Positions 39,901 to 51,524 of a DNA stretch of 64,000 nt are shown here, piece by piece. The first letter of the stretch is position 1; every line of letters starts with the position of its first letter. Below the pieces are notes generated by a model. The model had not been told where the DNA came from. It did no database searches and was given only the letters and a program-made list of their open reading frames with translations. Source of the DNA: Eledone cirrhosa (taxonomy: Eukaryota > Mollusca > Cephalopoda > Octopoda > Eledonidae); assembly GCA_964016885.1 (NCBI GenBank), contig OZ024748.1, forward strand, positions 27,102,015 to 27,166,014. Direction: 5' to 3'. The translations under genes and the position numbers were made by a program.

Positions 39901-42900
39901 GTAGGAGAGACACTCACCCTACTGACACAGTGACAGCCAGTAGGACAGACACTCACCCTATTGACACAGTGACAGCCAGTAGGACAGACACTCACCCTAC
40001 TGACACAGTGACAGCCAGTAGGACAGACACTCACCCTATTGACACAGTGACAGCCAGTAGGACAGACACTCACCCTACTGACACAGTGACAACCAGTAGG
40101 AGAGACACTCACCCTACTGACACAGTGACAGCCAGTAGGGCAGACACTCACCCTATTGACACAGTGACAACCAGTAGGACAGACACTCACTCTACTGACA
40201 CAGTGACAGACAGTAGGGCAGACACTCACCCTACTGACACAGTGACAACCAGTAGGAGAGACACTCACCCTATTGACACAGTGACAGCCAGTAGCACAGA
40301 CACTCACCCTACTGACACAGTGACACACAGTACGGCAGACACTCACCCTATTGACACAGTGACAGACAGTAGGGCAGACACTCACCCTATTGACATAGTG
40401 ACAACCAGTAGGGCAGACACTCACCCTACTGACACAGTGACAGACAGTAGCACAGACACTCACCCTACTGACACAGTGACAGCCAGTAGCACAGACACTC
40501 ACCCTACTGACACAGTGACAACCAGTAGGGCAGACACTCACCCTACTGACACAGTGACAGACAGTAGGGCAGACACTCACCCTATTGACACAGTGACAGA
40601 CAGTAGGGCAGACACTCACTCTACTGACACAGTGACAGACAGTAGCACAGACACTCACCCTACTGACACAGTGACAACCAGTAGGGCAGACACTCACCCT
40701 ACTGACACAGTGACAGACAGTAGGGCAGACACTCACCCTATTGACACAGTGACAGACAGTAGGGCAGACACTCACCCTACTGACACAGTGACAGACAGTA
40801 GCACAGACACTCACCCTACTGACACAGTGACAACCAGTAGGGCAGACACTCACCCTACTGACACAGTGACAGACAGTAGGGCAGACACTCACCCTATTGA
40901 CACAGTGACAGACAGTAGGGCAGACACTCACCCTACTGACACAGTGACCGACAGTAGGGCAGACACTCACCCTATTGACACAGTGACAGACAGTAGGGCA
41001 GACACTCACCCTACTGACACAGTGACAGCCAGTAGCACAGACACTCACCCTACTGACACAGTGACAACCAGTAGGGCAGACACTCACTCTACTGACACAG
41101 TGACAGACAGTAGGGCAGACACTCACCCTACTGACACAGTGACAGACACTCACCCTACTGACACAGTGACAGACAGTAGGACAGACACTCACCCTACTGA
41201 CACAGTGACAGACAGTAGGGCAGACACTCACCCTACTGACACAGTGACAGACAGTAGGGCAGACACTCACCCTACTGGCACAGTGACAGCCAGTAGGACA
41301 GACACTCACCCTACTGACACAGTGACAGCCAGTAAGACAGACACTCAACCTACTGACACAGTGACAGCCAGTAGCACAGACACTCACCCTACTGACACAG
41401 TGACAGACAGTAGGGCAGACACTCACCCTATTGACACAGTGACAGACAGTAAGACAGACACTCAACCTACTGACACAGTGACAGCCAGTAGGGCAGACAC
41501 TCACTCTACTGACACAGTGACAGCCAGTAGGACAGACACTCACCCTACTGACACAGTGACAGACAGTAGGGCAGACACTCACCCTATTGACACAGTGACA
41601 GACAGTAGGACAGACACTCACCCTATTGACACAGTGACAGACAGTAGGACAGACACTCACCCTATTGACACAGTGACAGACAGTAGCACAGACACTCACT
41701 CTACTGACACAGTGACAGACAGTAGGACAGACACTCACTCTACTGACACAGTGACAGACAGTAGGGCAGACACTCACCCTATTGACACAGTGACAGACAG
41801 TAGGACAGACACTCACCCTATTGACACAGTGACAGACAGTAGGACAGACACTCACCCTATTGACACAGTGACAGACAGTAGCACAGACACTCACCCTACT
41901 GACACAGTGACAGCCAGTAGGGCAGACACTCACTCTACTGACACAGTGACAGACAGTAGGGCAGACACTCACCCTATTGACACAGTGACAGACAATAGGA
42001 CAGACACTCACCCTATTGACACAGTGACAGACAGTATGACAGACACTCACCCTATTGACACAGTGACAGACAGTAGCACAGACACTCACCCTACTGACAC
42101 AGTGACAGCCAGTAGGGCAGACACTCACTCTACTGACACAGTGACAGACAGTAGGGCAGACACTCACCCTATTGACACAGTGACAGACAGTAGGACAGAC
42201 ACTCACCCTATTGACACAGTGACAGACAGTAGGACAGACACTCACCCTATTGACACAGTGACAGACAGTAGCACAGACACTCACTCTACTGACACAGTGA
42301 CAGACAGTAGCACAGACACTCACTCTACTGACACAGTGACAGCCAGTAGGGCAGACACTCACCCTACTGACACAGTGACAGACAGTAGGACAGACACTCA
42401 CCCTATTGACACAGTGACAGACAGTAGGGCAGACACTCACCCTACTGACACAGTGACAGACAGTAGGAGAGACACTCACCCTACTGACACAGTGACAGCC
42501 AGTAGGACAGACACTCACCCTATTGACACAGTGACAGACAGTAGGAGAGACACTCACCCTACTGACACAGTGACAGCCAGTAGGGCAGACACTCACCCTA
42601 CTGACACAGTGACAGACAGTAGGGCAGACACTCACCCTATTGACACAGTGACAGACAGTAGGACAGACACTCACCCTACTGACACAGTGACAGCCAGTAG
42701 GACAGACACTCACCCTACTGACACAGTGACAACCAGTAGGACAGACACTCACCCTACTGACACAGTGACAGCCAGTAGGACAGACACTCACCCTACTGAC
42801 ACAGTGACAGACAGTAGGGCAGACACTCACCCTATTGACACAGTGACAGACAGTAGGAGAGACACTCACCCTATTGACACAGTGACAGCCAGTAGGACAG

Positions 42901-44624
42901 ACACTCACCCTACTGACACAGTGACAGCCAGTAGGGCAGACACTCACCCTACTGACACAGTGACAGACAGTAGGACAGACACTCACCCTACTGACACAGT
43001 GACAGACAGTAGGACAGACACTCACCCTATTGACACAGTGACAGACAGTAGGAGAGACACTCACCCTACTGACACAGTGACAGCCAGTAGGGCAGACACT
43101 CACCCTACTGACACAGTGACAGACAGTAGGGCAGACACTCACTCTACTGACACAGTGACAGACAGTAGGGCAGACACTCACCCTATTGACACAGTGACAG
43201 CCAGTAGGACAGACACTCACCCCACTGACACAGTGACAGACAGTAGGGCAGACACTCACCTTATTGACACAGTGACAGACAGTAGGACAGACACTCACCC
43301 CACTGACACAGTGACAGACAGTAGGGCAGACACTCACCCTATTGACACAGTGACAGACAGTAGGGCAGACACTCACTCTACTGACACAGTGACAGACAGT
43401 AGGGCAGACACTCACCCTATTGACACAGTGACAGACAGTAGGAGAGACACTCACCCTACTGACACAGTGACAGCCAGTAGGACAGACACTCACCCTACTG
43501 ACACAGTGACAGACAGTAGGACAGACACTCACCCCACTGACACAGTGACAGACAGTAGGGCAGACACTCACCCTATTGACACAGTGACAGACAGTAGCAC
43601 AGACACTCACTCTACTGACACAGTGACAGACAGTAGCACAGACACTCACCCTACTGACACAGTGACAGACAGTAGGACAGACACTCACCCTATTGACACA
43701 GTGACAACCAGTAGGACAGACACTCACCCCACTGACACAGTGACAGGCAGTAGGGCAGACACTCACCCTATTGACACAGTGACAGACAGTAGGACAGACA
43801 CTCACCCTACTGACACAGTGACAGACAGTAGGGCAGACACTCACCCTATTGACACAGTGACAGACAGTAGGACAGACACTCACCCTATTGACACAGTGAC
43901 AGACAGTAGGACAGACACTCACCCTATTGACACAGTGACAGACAGTAGCACAGACACTCACCCTACTGACACAGTGACAGCCAGTAGGGCAGACACTCAC
44001 TCTACTGACACAGTGACAGCCAGTAGGGCAGACACTCACCCTACTGACACAGTGACAACCAGTAGGACAGACACTCACCCTACTGACACAGTGACAGACA
44101 GTAGGGCAGACACTCACCCTATTGACACAGTGACAGACAGTAGGGCAGACACTCACCCTATTGACACAGTGACAGCCAGTAGGACAGACACTCACCCTAT
44201 TGACACAGTGACAGACAGTAGGACAGACACTCACCCTATTGACACAGTGACAACCAGTAGGAGAGACACTCACCCTACTGACACAGTGACAGCCAGTAGG
44301 GCAGACACTCACCCTATTGACACAGTGACAGACAGTAGGACAGACACTCACCCTATTGACACAGTGACAGACAGTAGGACAGACACTCACCCTACTGACA
44401 CAGTGACAGACAGTAGGGCAGACACTCAGCTTACTGACACAGTGACAGCCAGTAGGGCAGACACTCACTCTACTGACACAGTGACAGCCAGTAGGACAGA
44501 CACTCAACCTACTGACACAGTGACAGACAGTAGGACAGACACTCACCCTACTGACACAGTGACAGCCAGTAGGACAGACACTCACCCTATTGACACAGTG
44601 ACAGCCAGTAGGACAGATACTCAC
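33978..44624 (-). other. Minus-strand open frame across the array (3,548 codons, Cys-rich), probably not a gene
   Basis: Antisense reading gives a 13-residue repeat CHCVSRVSVCPTV/G with four cysteines per unit, over a thousand in total, superficially like a cysteine-rich structural protein. It starts and ends inside the array with no unique sequence or signal peptide. Each TGT/TGC codon is one change from TGA, yet none is interrupted over 10.6 kb, which is notable but may reflect array homogenisation. Confidence 0.35.
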
Positions 44625-44648
44625 CCTATTGACACAGTGACACAGTGA
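34002..44648 (+). other. Plus-strand open frame across the array (3,548 codons), probably not a gene
   Basis: The frame is a run of the 13-residue repeat (A/D/T)S(R/S)(A/T)DTHP(T/I)DTVT, rich in Thr and Asp and with no hydrophobic core. There is no promoter, non-repeat N terminus or splice acceptor in this frame. Reading through the CEP70 stop is also closed by a TGA within eight codons. The openness follows from a unit length divisible by three plus few stop-adjacent codons. It is reported because of its size. Confidence 0.35.
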
Positions 44649-45476
44649 CAGCCAGTAGCACAGACACTCACCCTACTGACAGTGACAGACAGTAGGACAG
44701 ACACTCACCCTATTGACACAGTGACATAGTGACAGCCAGTAGGGCAGACACTCACCCTATTGACACAGTGACAGCCAGTAGGACAGACACTCACCCTATT
44801 GACACAGTGACATAGTGACAGCCAGTAGGGCAGACACTCACCCTACTGACACAGTGACACAGTGACAGACAGTAGGACAGGCACTCACCCTACTGACACA
44901 GTGACAGCCAGTAGCACAGACACTCACCCTATTGACACAGTGACATAGTGACAGCCAGTAGGGCAGACACTCACCCTACTGACACAGTGACAGCCAGTAG
45001 GGCAGACACTCACCCTATTGACACAGTGACAACCAGTAGGACAGACACTCACCCTATTGACACAGTGACAGACAGTAGGGCAGACACTCACCCTACTGGC
45101 ACAGTGACAGCCAGTAGGACAGACACTCACCCTACTGACACAGTGACAACCAGTAGGGCAGACACTCACCCTATTGACACAGTGACAGACAGTAGGACAG
45201 ACACTCACTCTACTGACACAGTGACAGCCAGTAGGACAGACACTCACCCTACTGACACAGTGACAACCAGTAGGAGAGACACTCACCCTACTGACACAGT
45301 GACAGCCAGTAGGGCAGACACTCACCCTACTGACACAGTGACAGACAGTAGGGCAGACACTCACCCTACTGACACAGTGACAACCAGTAGGGCAGACACT
45401 CACCCTACTGGCACAGTGACAACCAGTAGGACAGACACTCACCCTACTGACACAGTGACACAGTGACAACCAGTAG

Positions 45477-46190
45477 GGAACATTCCAGATGTCTTAGAGA
45501 GAAGAGAAAAGAAGAATTACATACATCACCTACCATTGTCATCACTATCATCATCATCATCATCGCTACCCCCCTCCACCAACCCCAGCATCATCATCAT
45601 GCGCATGTGTCTTTCTCATTTGATGATGTGTATTGCTGAAGGGTGTAGACCATTAATCTGGTCCTCTTTTAGGTATGTTCTGCACCAATTTACAGATGCT
45701 CCCTTGCCATCACTATCATCATCACTATCATCAAGATCATCATCACCATTATCATCATCATCTTCATCTAAATCGTTTCTATTAAACAATTTAACAAAGC
45801 TTGATTTTAAAACCATAAATATATTTTGTATTTCTTTAATCAGTTTACTTTTTATTTGAAATATTTAATAAATTGTTTTAAAATGGAGTCTTTTGGAGTT
45901 TTTCTGTTAGTTAAGCCTGAATATGGTCAACCCAGTCCATAAAACTTGTAAACTAATGATGAAATGTGCAAATTAATAACAAATTTTGAGGGTGTTACTA
46001 AAATTATTCATTATTTCATTACTAAAATAGTAACTTTATATACAATTATGTTGGAAGATTTAATTTAAATAGGAGCCCTAGGAAATAGTTGGCTTTGTTT
46101 CATAGGACCGGAGCCAGTTTTGGTCAGGTTGATAACAAAAGAGCTGAAATTAAATATTTTATTTAATACCTTCATGATTGTCATGTGCAG
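45477..46190. other. Sequence just after the array: ATC-rich, no gene recognised
   Basis: It holds (ATC)n-type microsatellite around 45,540-45,600 and 45,710-45,770, a short acidic antisense ORF that is a by-product of it, and the AATAAA above. No conserved coding sequence is seen. Confidence 0.5.
45867..45872 (+). terminator. Candidate CEP70 polyadenylation signal (AATAAA)
   Basis: This is the first AATAAA I see downstream of the CEP70 stop; the repeat unit has neither AATAAA nor ATTAAA. A GT/T-rich stretch follows at 45,873-45,915. If it is used, the CEP70 3' UTR would be about 11.9 kb and nearly all minisatellite. Confidence 0.4.
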
Positions 46191-46194
46191 CCGG

Positions 46195-47015
46195 ATTGGA
46201 AGTGGTATCACGACTGGTGGGTGTAAAATCAGTCGACTGGAATTTGCAGACAACATGGTGTTACTTAACTCAACAGAAGGTGATCTCTGACTTGCACTTG
46301 ATAGGTTTGATGCTGGGTGCTGCATTGCTGGGATGAAAATCATTGCTGCGAAAACTGAGACACTCGACCTCAAGGAAGCCTGCACAGTGCACTCTACATG
46401 TGAATGGAGTTCCACTGAAGCAGGTGAATAAGTTCAAGTATCTCGGGCTGTGTTCATGAGTGATGGAAAGCAGGAAGATGAATTAAGTGTAAGAATTGCT
46501 TGCACTGTTAATGTTCCAGCTTCAGCATTCGGTAATCAGAAGGGAGTTAGGTGTAAAAGCCAAACTCGCTATCTTTAATTTGGTATTCATGCCAACCCTT
46601 AACTATGGTCATGAATCTTGGGTAATGACCGAAAAAATACAATCACGAATAAAATTGGCCGAAATGAAATTCCTCCAAAGGGTCCTTGGAGTAATGTTAC
46701 TCGATGGTGCATAGCTTGGAGATCAAAGAGTCACTCCAGGTAGAGCTGCTACTTCTCCGAATTAAGAGATCACAGCTCCGATACTATGGGCATGTGGTTA
46801 GAATGTCTCAGGAAAGAATTGTTGGACAGATTTTACAGGCAAAACCAACAGGTAGTAGACCCTGAGCAAAATGGCTGGATAATATCCTTGAGCTTGGCTG
46901 GTCTCACTTGGGGACCCAACCAGATCAGTTGGAGATGGTTACATCTGGTAGGACCCACTGGAAGGAGTGTTTGAGGACACTGCCCTCCACCCCTCCTCAG
47001 GAATAAGTGGACGAA
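46195..47015 (+). pseudogene. LINE RT C-terminal relic, plus
   Basis: Frames switch through GCKISRLEFADNMVLLNSTE (degenerate motif C, FADN instead of FADD), GMKIIAAKTE, YGHESWVMTEKIQS and RVTPG...LLLRIKRSQLRYYGHVV, then RMSQERIVGQILQAKPTG. It is the same family as the minus fragments at 7.3 and 13.1 kb. Confidence 0.8.
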
Positions 47016-47140
47016 GAAGAAGCTTTCAATATGAAACCACCTGAGATCACTCCTCATTCTATCATACAAAACTGTTTATTTGAAAGTGTCTATATTTATT
47101 TAAGAGCCTTGGTTAAGTTATCTTCTAAACATCAGCTTAA

Positions 47141-47322
47141 TAATTGTTTCTACTTTAGGCACAAGGCCAGCAATTACCCAGTGCATTACTGGTACTTTAT
47201 TTTATCGACCTCGTAAGGATGAAAGGCTAAGTCAACCTTGGCGGGATTTGAACTCAGATCGTAAAGGGACGTAACTATGATGGAAAGCATGGCGTCCGAC
47301 TCTCTACCGATACTGCCAAATG
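47141..47322 (-). mobile_element. OR2-like SINE, minus
   Basis: AATTGTTTCTACTTTAGGCA to CTACCGATACTGCCAAAT; directly followed by another copy. Confidence 0.85.
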
Positions 47323-47334
47323 GTTTAAGATTTA

Positions 47335-47515
47335 GGCATAAGACCAACAATTTGGGGGGAAGGGGGAGTGCTACTGGTACTTTATCTTATCGACCCCCGT
47401 AAGGATGAAAGGCAAAGTTAACCTTGGCGGGATTTGAACTTAGACCATAAAGGGCCGTAACTCTATGCTTCAAAGCATGGTGTCCAACTCTCTACCGATA
47501 CTGCCAATCCACCAT
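47335..47515 (-). mobile_element. OR2-like SINE, minus, tandem neighbour
   Basis: GGTACTTTATCTTATCGACC through ACCGATACTGCCAATCCACC. Confidence 0.83.
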
Positions 47516-47869
47516 AATGAGAATGATACATGCATTGGTAATTCTCTCGGAATTCTTGAAAATCATAGACTGTGTTTATTAGAAATATTGTAAAAATGGG
47601 GCTTAAAAGATGGATTGATGAACAGAATTGCTTATTGATTTCTGTTTATTGGCATACTTTTGTCAAAACTGTTATTGAGTACTACTACTACTACTACTAT
47701 AGATGTGAGCAGTATCAGCAGTAATCACACCACACCTGTGGAAAAAAAGGTAGTGTTGGAGAAGTGGAAGGTACCAGTGACAGTCACATATGTTGACTCA
47801 CTTCAACAAAAATCCATTCAATGATTATATTTATTTTTATTTTTAAAATTTAATTTTTGTATTGTTTAG

Positions 47870-48120
47870 TGACAGGAGGGCAGAATGACTTGACAAGAGA
47901 TGTCAATGTCCTCTACAAATTGAAACAAAGGAGAGGAGTGTGTTTCAGTGCAGAATTAGTGAAGCAAGACATCAGCATAGTAGAGGTGGAGCGAAGGTTA
48001 CAGTGTGTGGGTTTGAGGGGGAGAAAGTGGACTTGAAGAGGAGGTGTGAACTTGTTAAATTCAATGGAAGAGAAGTCACAGTAGAAGAGACAAAGAAAAA
48101 GAAAACAGCATGTTTGTAGA
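47870..48120 (+). other. Unrecognised open stretch, possible pseudo-exon
   Basis: After TGTATTGTTTAG a frame reads LDKRCQCPLQIETKERSVFQ, VTVCGFEGEKVDLKRRCELV and FNGREVTVEET before a stop. I recognise no family. It could be a relic exon or chance. Confidence 0.2.
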
Positions 48121-48147
48121 AATGTTTTAGTGACTAGAAGTATACAG

Positions 48148-48240
48148 TAATTGTTTCTACAGCAACTATCAGTACATTACTGGTACTTTATTTTATTGAC
48201 CCCGTAGGGATAAAAAGGCAAAGTTAACCTCCACGAAGCA
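48148..48240 (-). mobile_element. OR2-like SINE fragment, minus
   Basis: AATTGTTTCTACAGCAACTA, GGTACTTTATTTTATTGACC. Confidence 0.72.
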
Positions 48241-48775
48241 TAAGATAGATAATAAACAGGCTTTACATCAGAAAATGTTTTTTTCTTTTGGGTGTCAGAG
48301 ACAACATTCCCCTGTTTAACACCACCATCTGGCCCTGGGTGTCTTTAGTAGAGTATACCCTTTCCCAATGCACTAGGGGTGGATATATTGTCTTTAATGC
48401 GTTGAAATAACCGAGATCCCAGCAGACAACTGGATTTCCAAACAGAACTTGAACCGCAAAAAGCAGAAAAGGAAAAAGAAAAAGAAAAATTTAGCTCCAC
48501 ACATGTCAACAAGCACACAAAACACATGCACAGCAAACTCAGGCACACCTACAACAACACCAACACCACAACCGCCAACAACACGAACACAACCATAAAC
48601 CATGCCCAACAAAAGAAAACACATCTAGACACCAACAACAACAGACACATCCAACTTCATGTTACTAAGAAAGGCCAACAAAAAACTCATGCCCCTTGTA
48701 ACATGAAGTCATGATATTGAGAAAGAAGGAGAGATTTTTGGCACCTGCACCTTCAAAGTGCCCCAAACACTGCTG
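48240..48775. other. No gene recognised
   Basis: A/C-rich sequence with ACAACACCAACAC-type patches. Short ORFs on both strands have low complexity. Confidence 0.5.
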
Positions 48776-48777
48776 AT

Positions 48778-49015
48778 GGTCTTGGTGATGGTGGTGTGTG
48801 GTAGTGTTAGTGGTGGTGGTGGTGGTGTGCTGGTGTTGGTGATGGTGGTGTTAGTGGTGGTGGTGGTGTGGTGGTGTTAGTGGTAGTGGTGTTAGTGGTG
48901 GTGGTGTGTGGTAGTGTTAGTGGTGGTGGTGGGGAACGGTAAGTGTAGATTGTGGTAGGGGAATGGTAAGTGTAGATTGTGGTAAGGGAATGGTAAGTGT
49001 AGATTGTGGTAGTTA
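48778..49015. repeat. (GGT/GTT)n tract with 27-bp repeats
   Basis: GTGGTGGTGGTG and GTTAGTGGTG, then three copies of GGTAAGTGTAGATTGTGGTA. Confidence 0.9.
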
Positions 49016-49217
49016 ATTGACAATATCTACCCAATATTTTTTCATTAGAATTTGAGTGTAAAGTAAATATATTCTTACTGAATTTATTTAATAAATTCAA
49101 TACAATACATTTTAAAATACGAAAATATTGCTGAAAACTGACATTTAGGGCTGTCTTATACGCCTAGTCGCTTTGTACTCCAGCATATATGGTATATATA
49201 TATATCTCTATATATAT

Positions 49218-49329
49218 AGGAAAATGTTTGACCCCGATGGTAGAGCTCAAGCCGTTTCAAAGGCTATTTCTGGACATAAATAGCCGTCGAAACGGCTTGA
49301 ACTCTGCTGTCGGGGTCAAACATTTTCCT
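49218..49329. repeat. 52-bp inverted repeat (foldback)
   Basis: Arms 49,218-49,270 and 49,278-49,329 (AGGAAAATGTTTGACCCCGA and its complement; AAGCCGTTT/AAACGGCTT) flank a 7-bp centre. The inner AAATAGCCGTCGAAACGGCT recurs at 53,005, so both belong to one repeat family. Confidence 0.8.
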
Positions 49330-49735
49330 ATTACCCACTCTACTACCCTAAGTATTGAGTACTCTGGTGCATTATGGTCCATCTGGTTCCTTACCACACC
49401 TCCTTCGTTATATATATATATCAGGGATGACCTGCCATTACAATAACACAGAATCAGTGGGCCATCCCCAAATCAAAATCAGTCCCCTACTTTCTATTTT
49501 TTATTCTATGTGTTCGCGAAAAATCTGTATTTAACACTAATTCTGCAATTAACACCTGATGAAATTGCCTGGGTCTTGCATCATATTCAGATGAAGCTGG
49601 GCCATTGAAATATGTAGAGTGTTTTCACAGGATTAAAATTATAAAGTTTCCAGTCCAGCTTTCTGTTGTTATTTTTCCATTTCCGCCTTGCTCGTCTCCT
49701 CAATCTTTCTATTTCTTCTTTAATTTCTCATTTTA

Positions 49736-49771
49736 TCTTCTGATGAAGGACTGGCGTCCGAAACGTTAAGA
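49736..49771 (+). ncRNA. Hammerhead-ribozyme-like motif, palindromic stem III (ACGT)
   Basis: Stem I TCTT (49,736-49,739), core CTGATGA (49,740-49,746), stem II GGAC/GTCC with loop TGGC, GAA, palindrome ACGT (49,763-49,766), T at the cleavage position, then AAGA pairing with TCTT. All parts of a type I hammerhead are present; stem III would form between two molecules, as described for Penelope-like elements. The host repeat is otherwise unresolved. Confidence 0.7.
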
Positions 49772-49843
49772 CTCTTTTCCTACTATATATTTCTTCTTTG
49801 CACTGTGCAATTTGCTTTGCTATTTCTGTTTGCCTTTTGACAC

Positions 49844-49847
<4 letters not shown>

Positions 49848-49901
<54 letters not shown>
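49848..49901. repeat. (CA)n microsatellite
   Basis: About 25 CA units. Confidence 0.95.
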
Positions 49902-50094
49902 TTTTAATACTTTAGTGTTAAAGAATAAAGACTATTGATAAAATAAAAATATATTTTAAAACCTGAGGCCCCTGAGGGTGTGAGGCCTTGAGCTATAAGT
50001 AAATCTGACATTTCTGGAGTGAATTAGGGTTTGCTGATAATTCATGCTGGCAGTTTTGTTCACCACACAAACTATTGATTGATATACATTGAAC

Positions 50095-50520
50095 CTCCAT
50101 CAGTTCCAACAAGTGTTCCAGTTGTTTGATCAATTGTTCAACCTGTTCATGAAATTAATGTGCATGTGGTTGAGTATTCCACAGACATGTGTACCCTTTA
50201 CATAGTTCTAAGTGAAATTTAATTTGACATACTTTATGACAAAATGGCCCTTTCCTTTTGAATTACAAGCGCACAGTCCAACTTGTATTATAGTACAAAT
50301 GACTGAGTATTCCAAGGACAAGTGTATCTTTAATGTGATTCTCAGGGAAATTGTGACATAAGTGTATAACAAGGCTAGCCCAATGAATTTAATTTTTCCA
50401 GTTGTGCAGACTGGAGCAACATGAAATAAAGTAGCTTGTTGAAGGACACAACACTGGAAATCAAGCTCATGATTTAATGATCATGAGCCAAACACTTTAA
50501 CCTCTAAGCCATGTAACTTC
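50095..50520 (-). mobile_element. tRNA-like SINE, minus
   Basis: GTGGTTGAGTATTCCACAGA, GTATAACAAGGCTAGCCCAA, GGAAATCAAGCTC and a tRNA-like end at 50,480-50,520. Confidence 0.65.
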
Positions 50521-50697
50521 ATGTTGACTGATAACCTCAGTCAAAGTTTGTTGAATGTTAAACATAGCTTTTATCTTCTTAATTAAAAGATGTATTAAAT
50601 TCTTTTAAACACACCTGAAATTTAATTAGCTGATATGATTAAATTACTAACGTTAACTTTGTAGTGTATATTTACAAGATTTTTATGAACACATGTT

Positions 50698-51055
50698 GTA
50701 GGTATGTGGCTTAGTAGTTAGGGTGTTCAACTCATGATTGTAAGGTTGTGGGTTTGATTCTCAGCAGTATAGTGTCTTTGAGCTAGACACTTTATTTTTA
50801 ATGTTGATCTAGTACACTCAATTAGAAAAAAATAGTTGTATCTGTAATTCAAAAGGCCTACCTTGTCACACAGCGTGTTAAAGAGTAGAGACGGTTCTCC
50901 AGTGGAATGTTCAGCCTCATGCATGTTAATTTCACAAGCAAGTTGTTCAGTTAATCAAACAACTAGAACACTCATTAACAGAACCAAGAGAAGTCCAACA
51001 ACAACAACAACAGCAACAACAACAACATCTACAATGTCATCAATATTGTAAATAC
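50698..51055 (+). mobile_element. tRNA-like SINE, plus, near full length
   Basis: A-box region GTGGCTTAGTAGTTAGGGTG, B box GTGGGTTTGATTC, GTACACTCAATTAG, then AGGCCTACCTTGTCACAC and CAATTCATG-type tail, ending in (CAA)n at 50,998-51,025. Confidence 0.72.
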
Positions 51056-51084
51056 ACTCCTAAAAGATGGGGTTAGTAGTCTAG

Positions 51085-51305
51085 AGAGGCGGCAAATTAG
51101 TAGAGTCATTAGAACATTAGATAGAATGCTTGGTGGTATTCATTCTGGTTCTCTTCCGGTTTGATTTCAAATCCTGCTGAGGTCAATTTTGCCTTTCATT
51201 CTTTTGAGGTAGATAAAGAAAGTGTCAGTCCAGCAATGGGGTTGATTCTTTTCCTCTATATCTCTCTATTTCTCTGGAAGAAATTAGCTGTGTTCAGGAG
51301 ATGGG
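51085..51305 (+). mobile_element. OR2-like SINE variant, plus
   Basis: GCGGCAAATTAGTAGAGTCA, GATTTCAAATCCTGCTGAGG, TTTTGCCTTTCATTC. Confidence 0.7.
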
Positions 51306-51524
51306 GGTACATACATACATAATTGTATTAATATATATATATAAACATATATATAAAAAATGTGGGTAATATTAAATAATAAATATTTGATGATGATATC
51401 CAATTACAAGTATGAGAGTAGCTCAATGTAAAATAACAAATATAAATACATACATAATAAAATTATAACTGTCAAGACTATTTTATGTTTGTATTTATAT
51501 TTGTTATACCTCCCCTCTACAGCA

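Larger units (their letters stand above)
33974..45476. repeat. Giant 39-bp minisatellite array (about 295 units, 11.5 kb)
   Basis: The unit reads, in pieces, AGGGCAGACACTCACC, CTACTGACACAGTGACAG and ACAGT (39 bp). It runs head to tail directly after the CEP70 stop. Variants recur at a few fixed positions: GGGCAG/GGACAG/GCACAG, CCCTACTGAC/CCCTATTGAC/CTCTACTGAC, and ACAGACAGT/ACAGCCAGT/ACAACCAGT. In translation this is a 13-residue repeat such as DTHPTDTVTDSRA. Over the first 10.6 kb no indel breaks the 3-bp phase; one unit near 41,150 is 12 bp short. From about 44,640 to 44,950 there are 8-bp insertions and other indels. Local higher-order repeats occur. Coding potential on either strand is doubtful. 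Confidence 0.98.

Noticed and set aside
33974..45476. CRISPR-like or satellite-coded protein array
   Set aside because: There are no unique spacers between constant repeats; units are contiguous 39-mers in a eukaryotic genome. A secreted cysteine-rich protein was considered for the minus strand, but no signal peptide, promoter or unique flank exists.
49655..49690. Second hammerhead-like string (CAGATGAAG...GAAATATG) at 49.66 kb
   Set aside because: No convincing stem II or stem I pairing.
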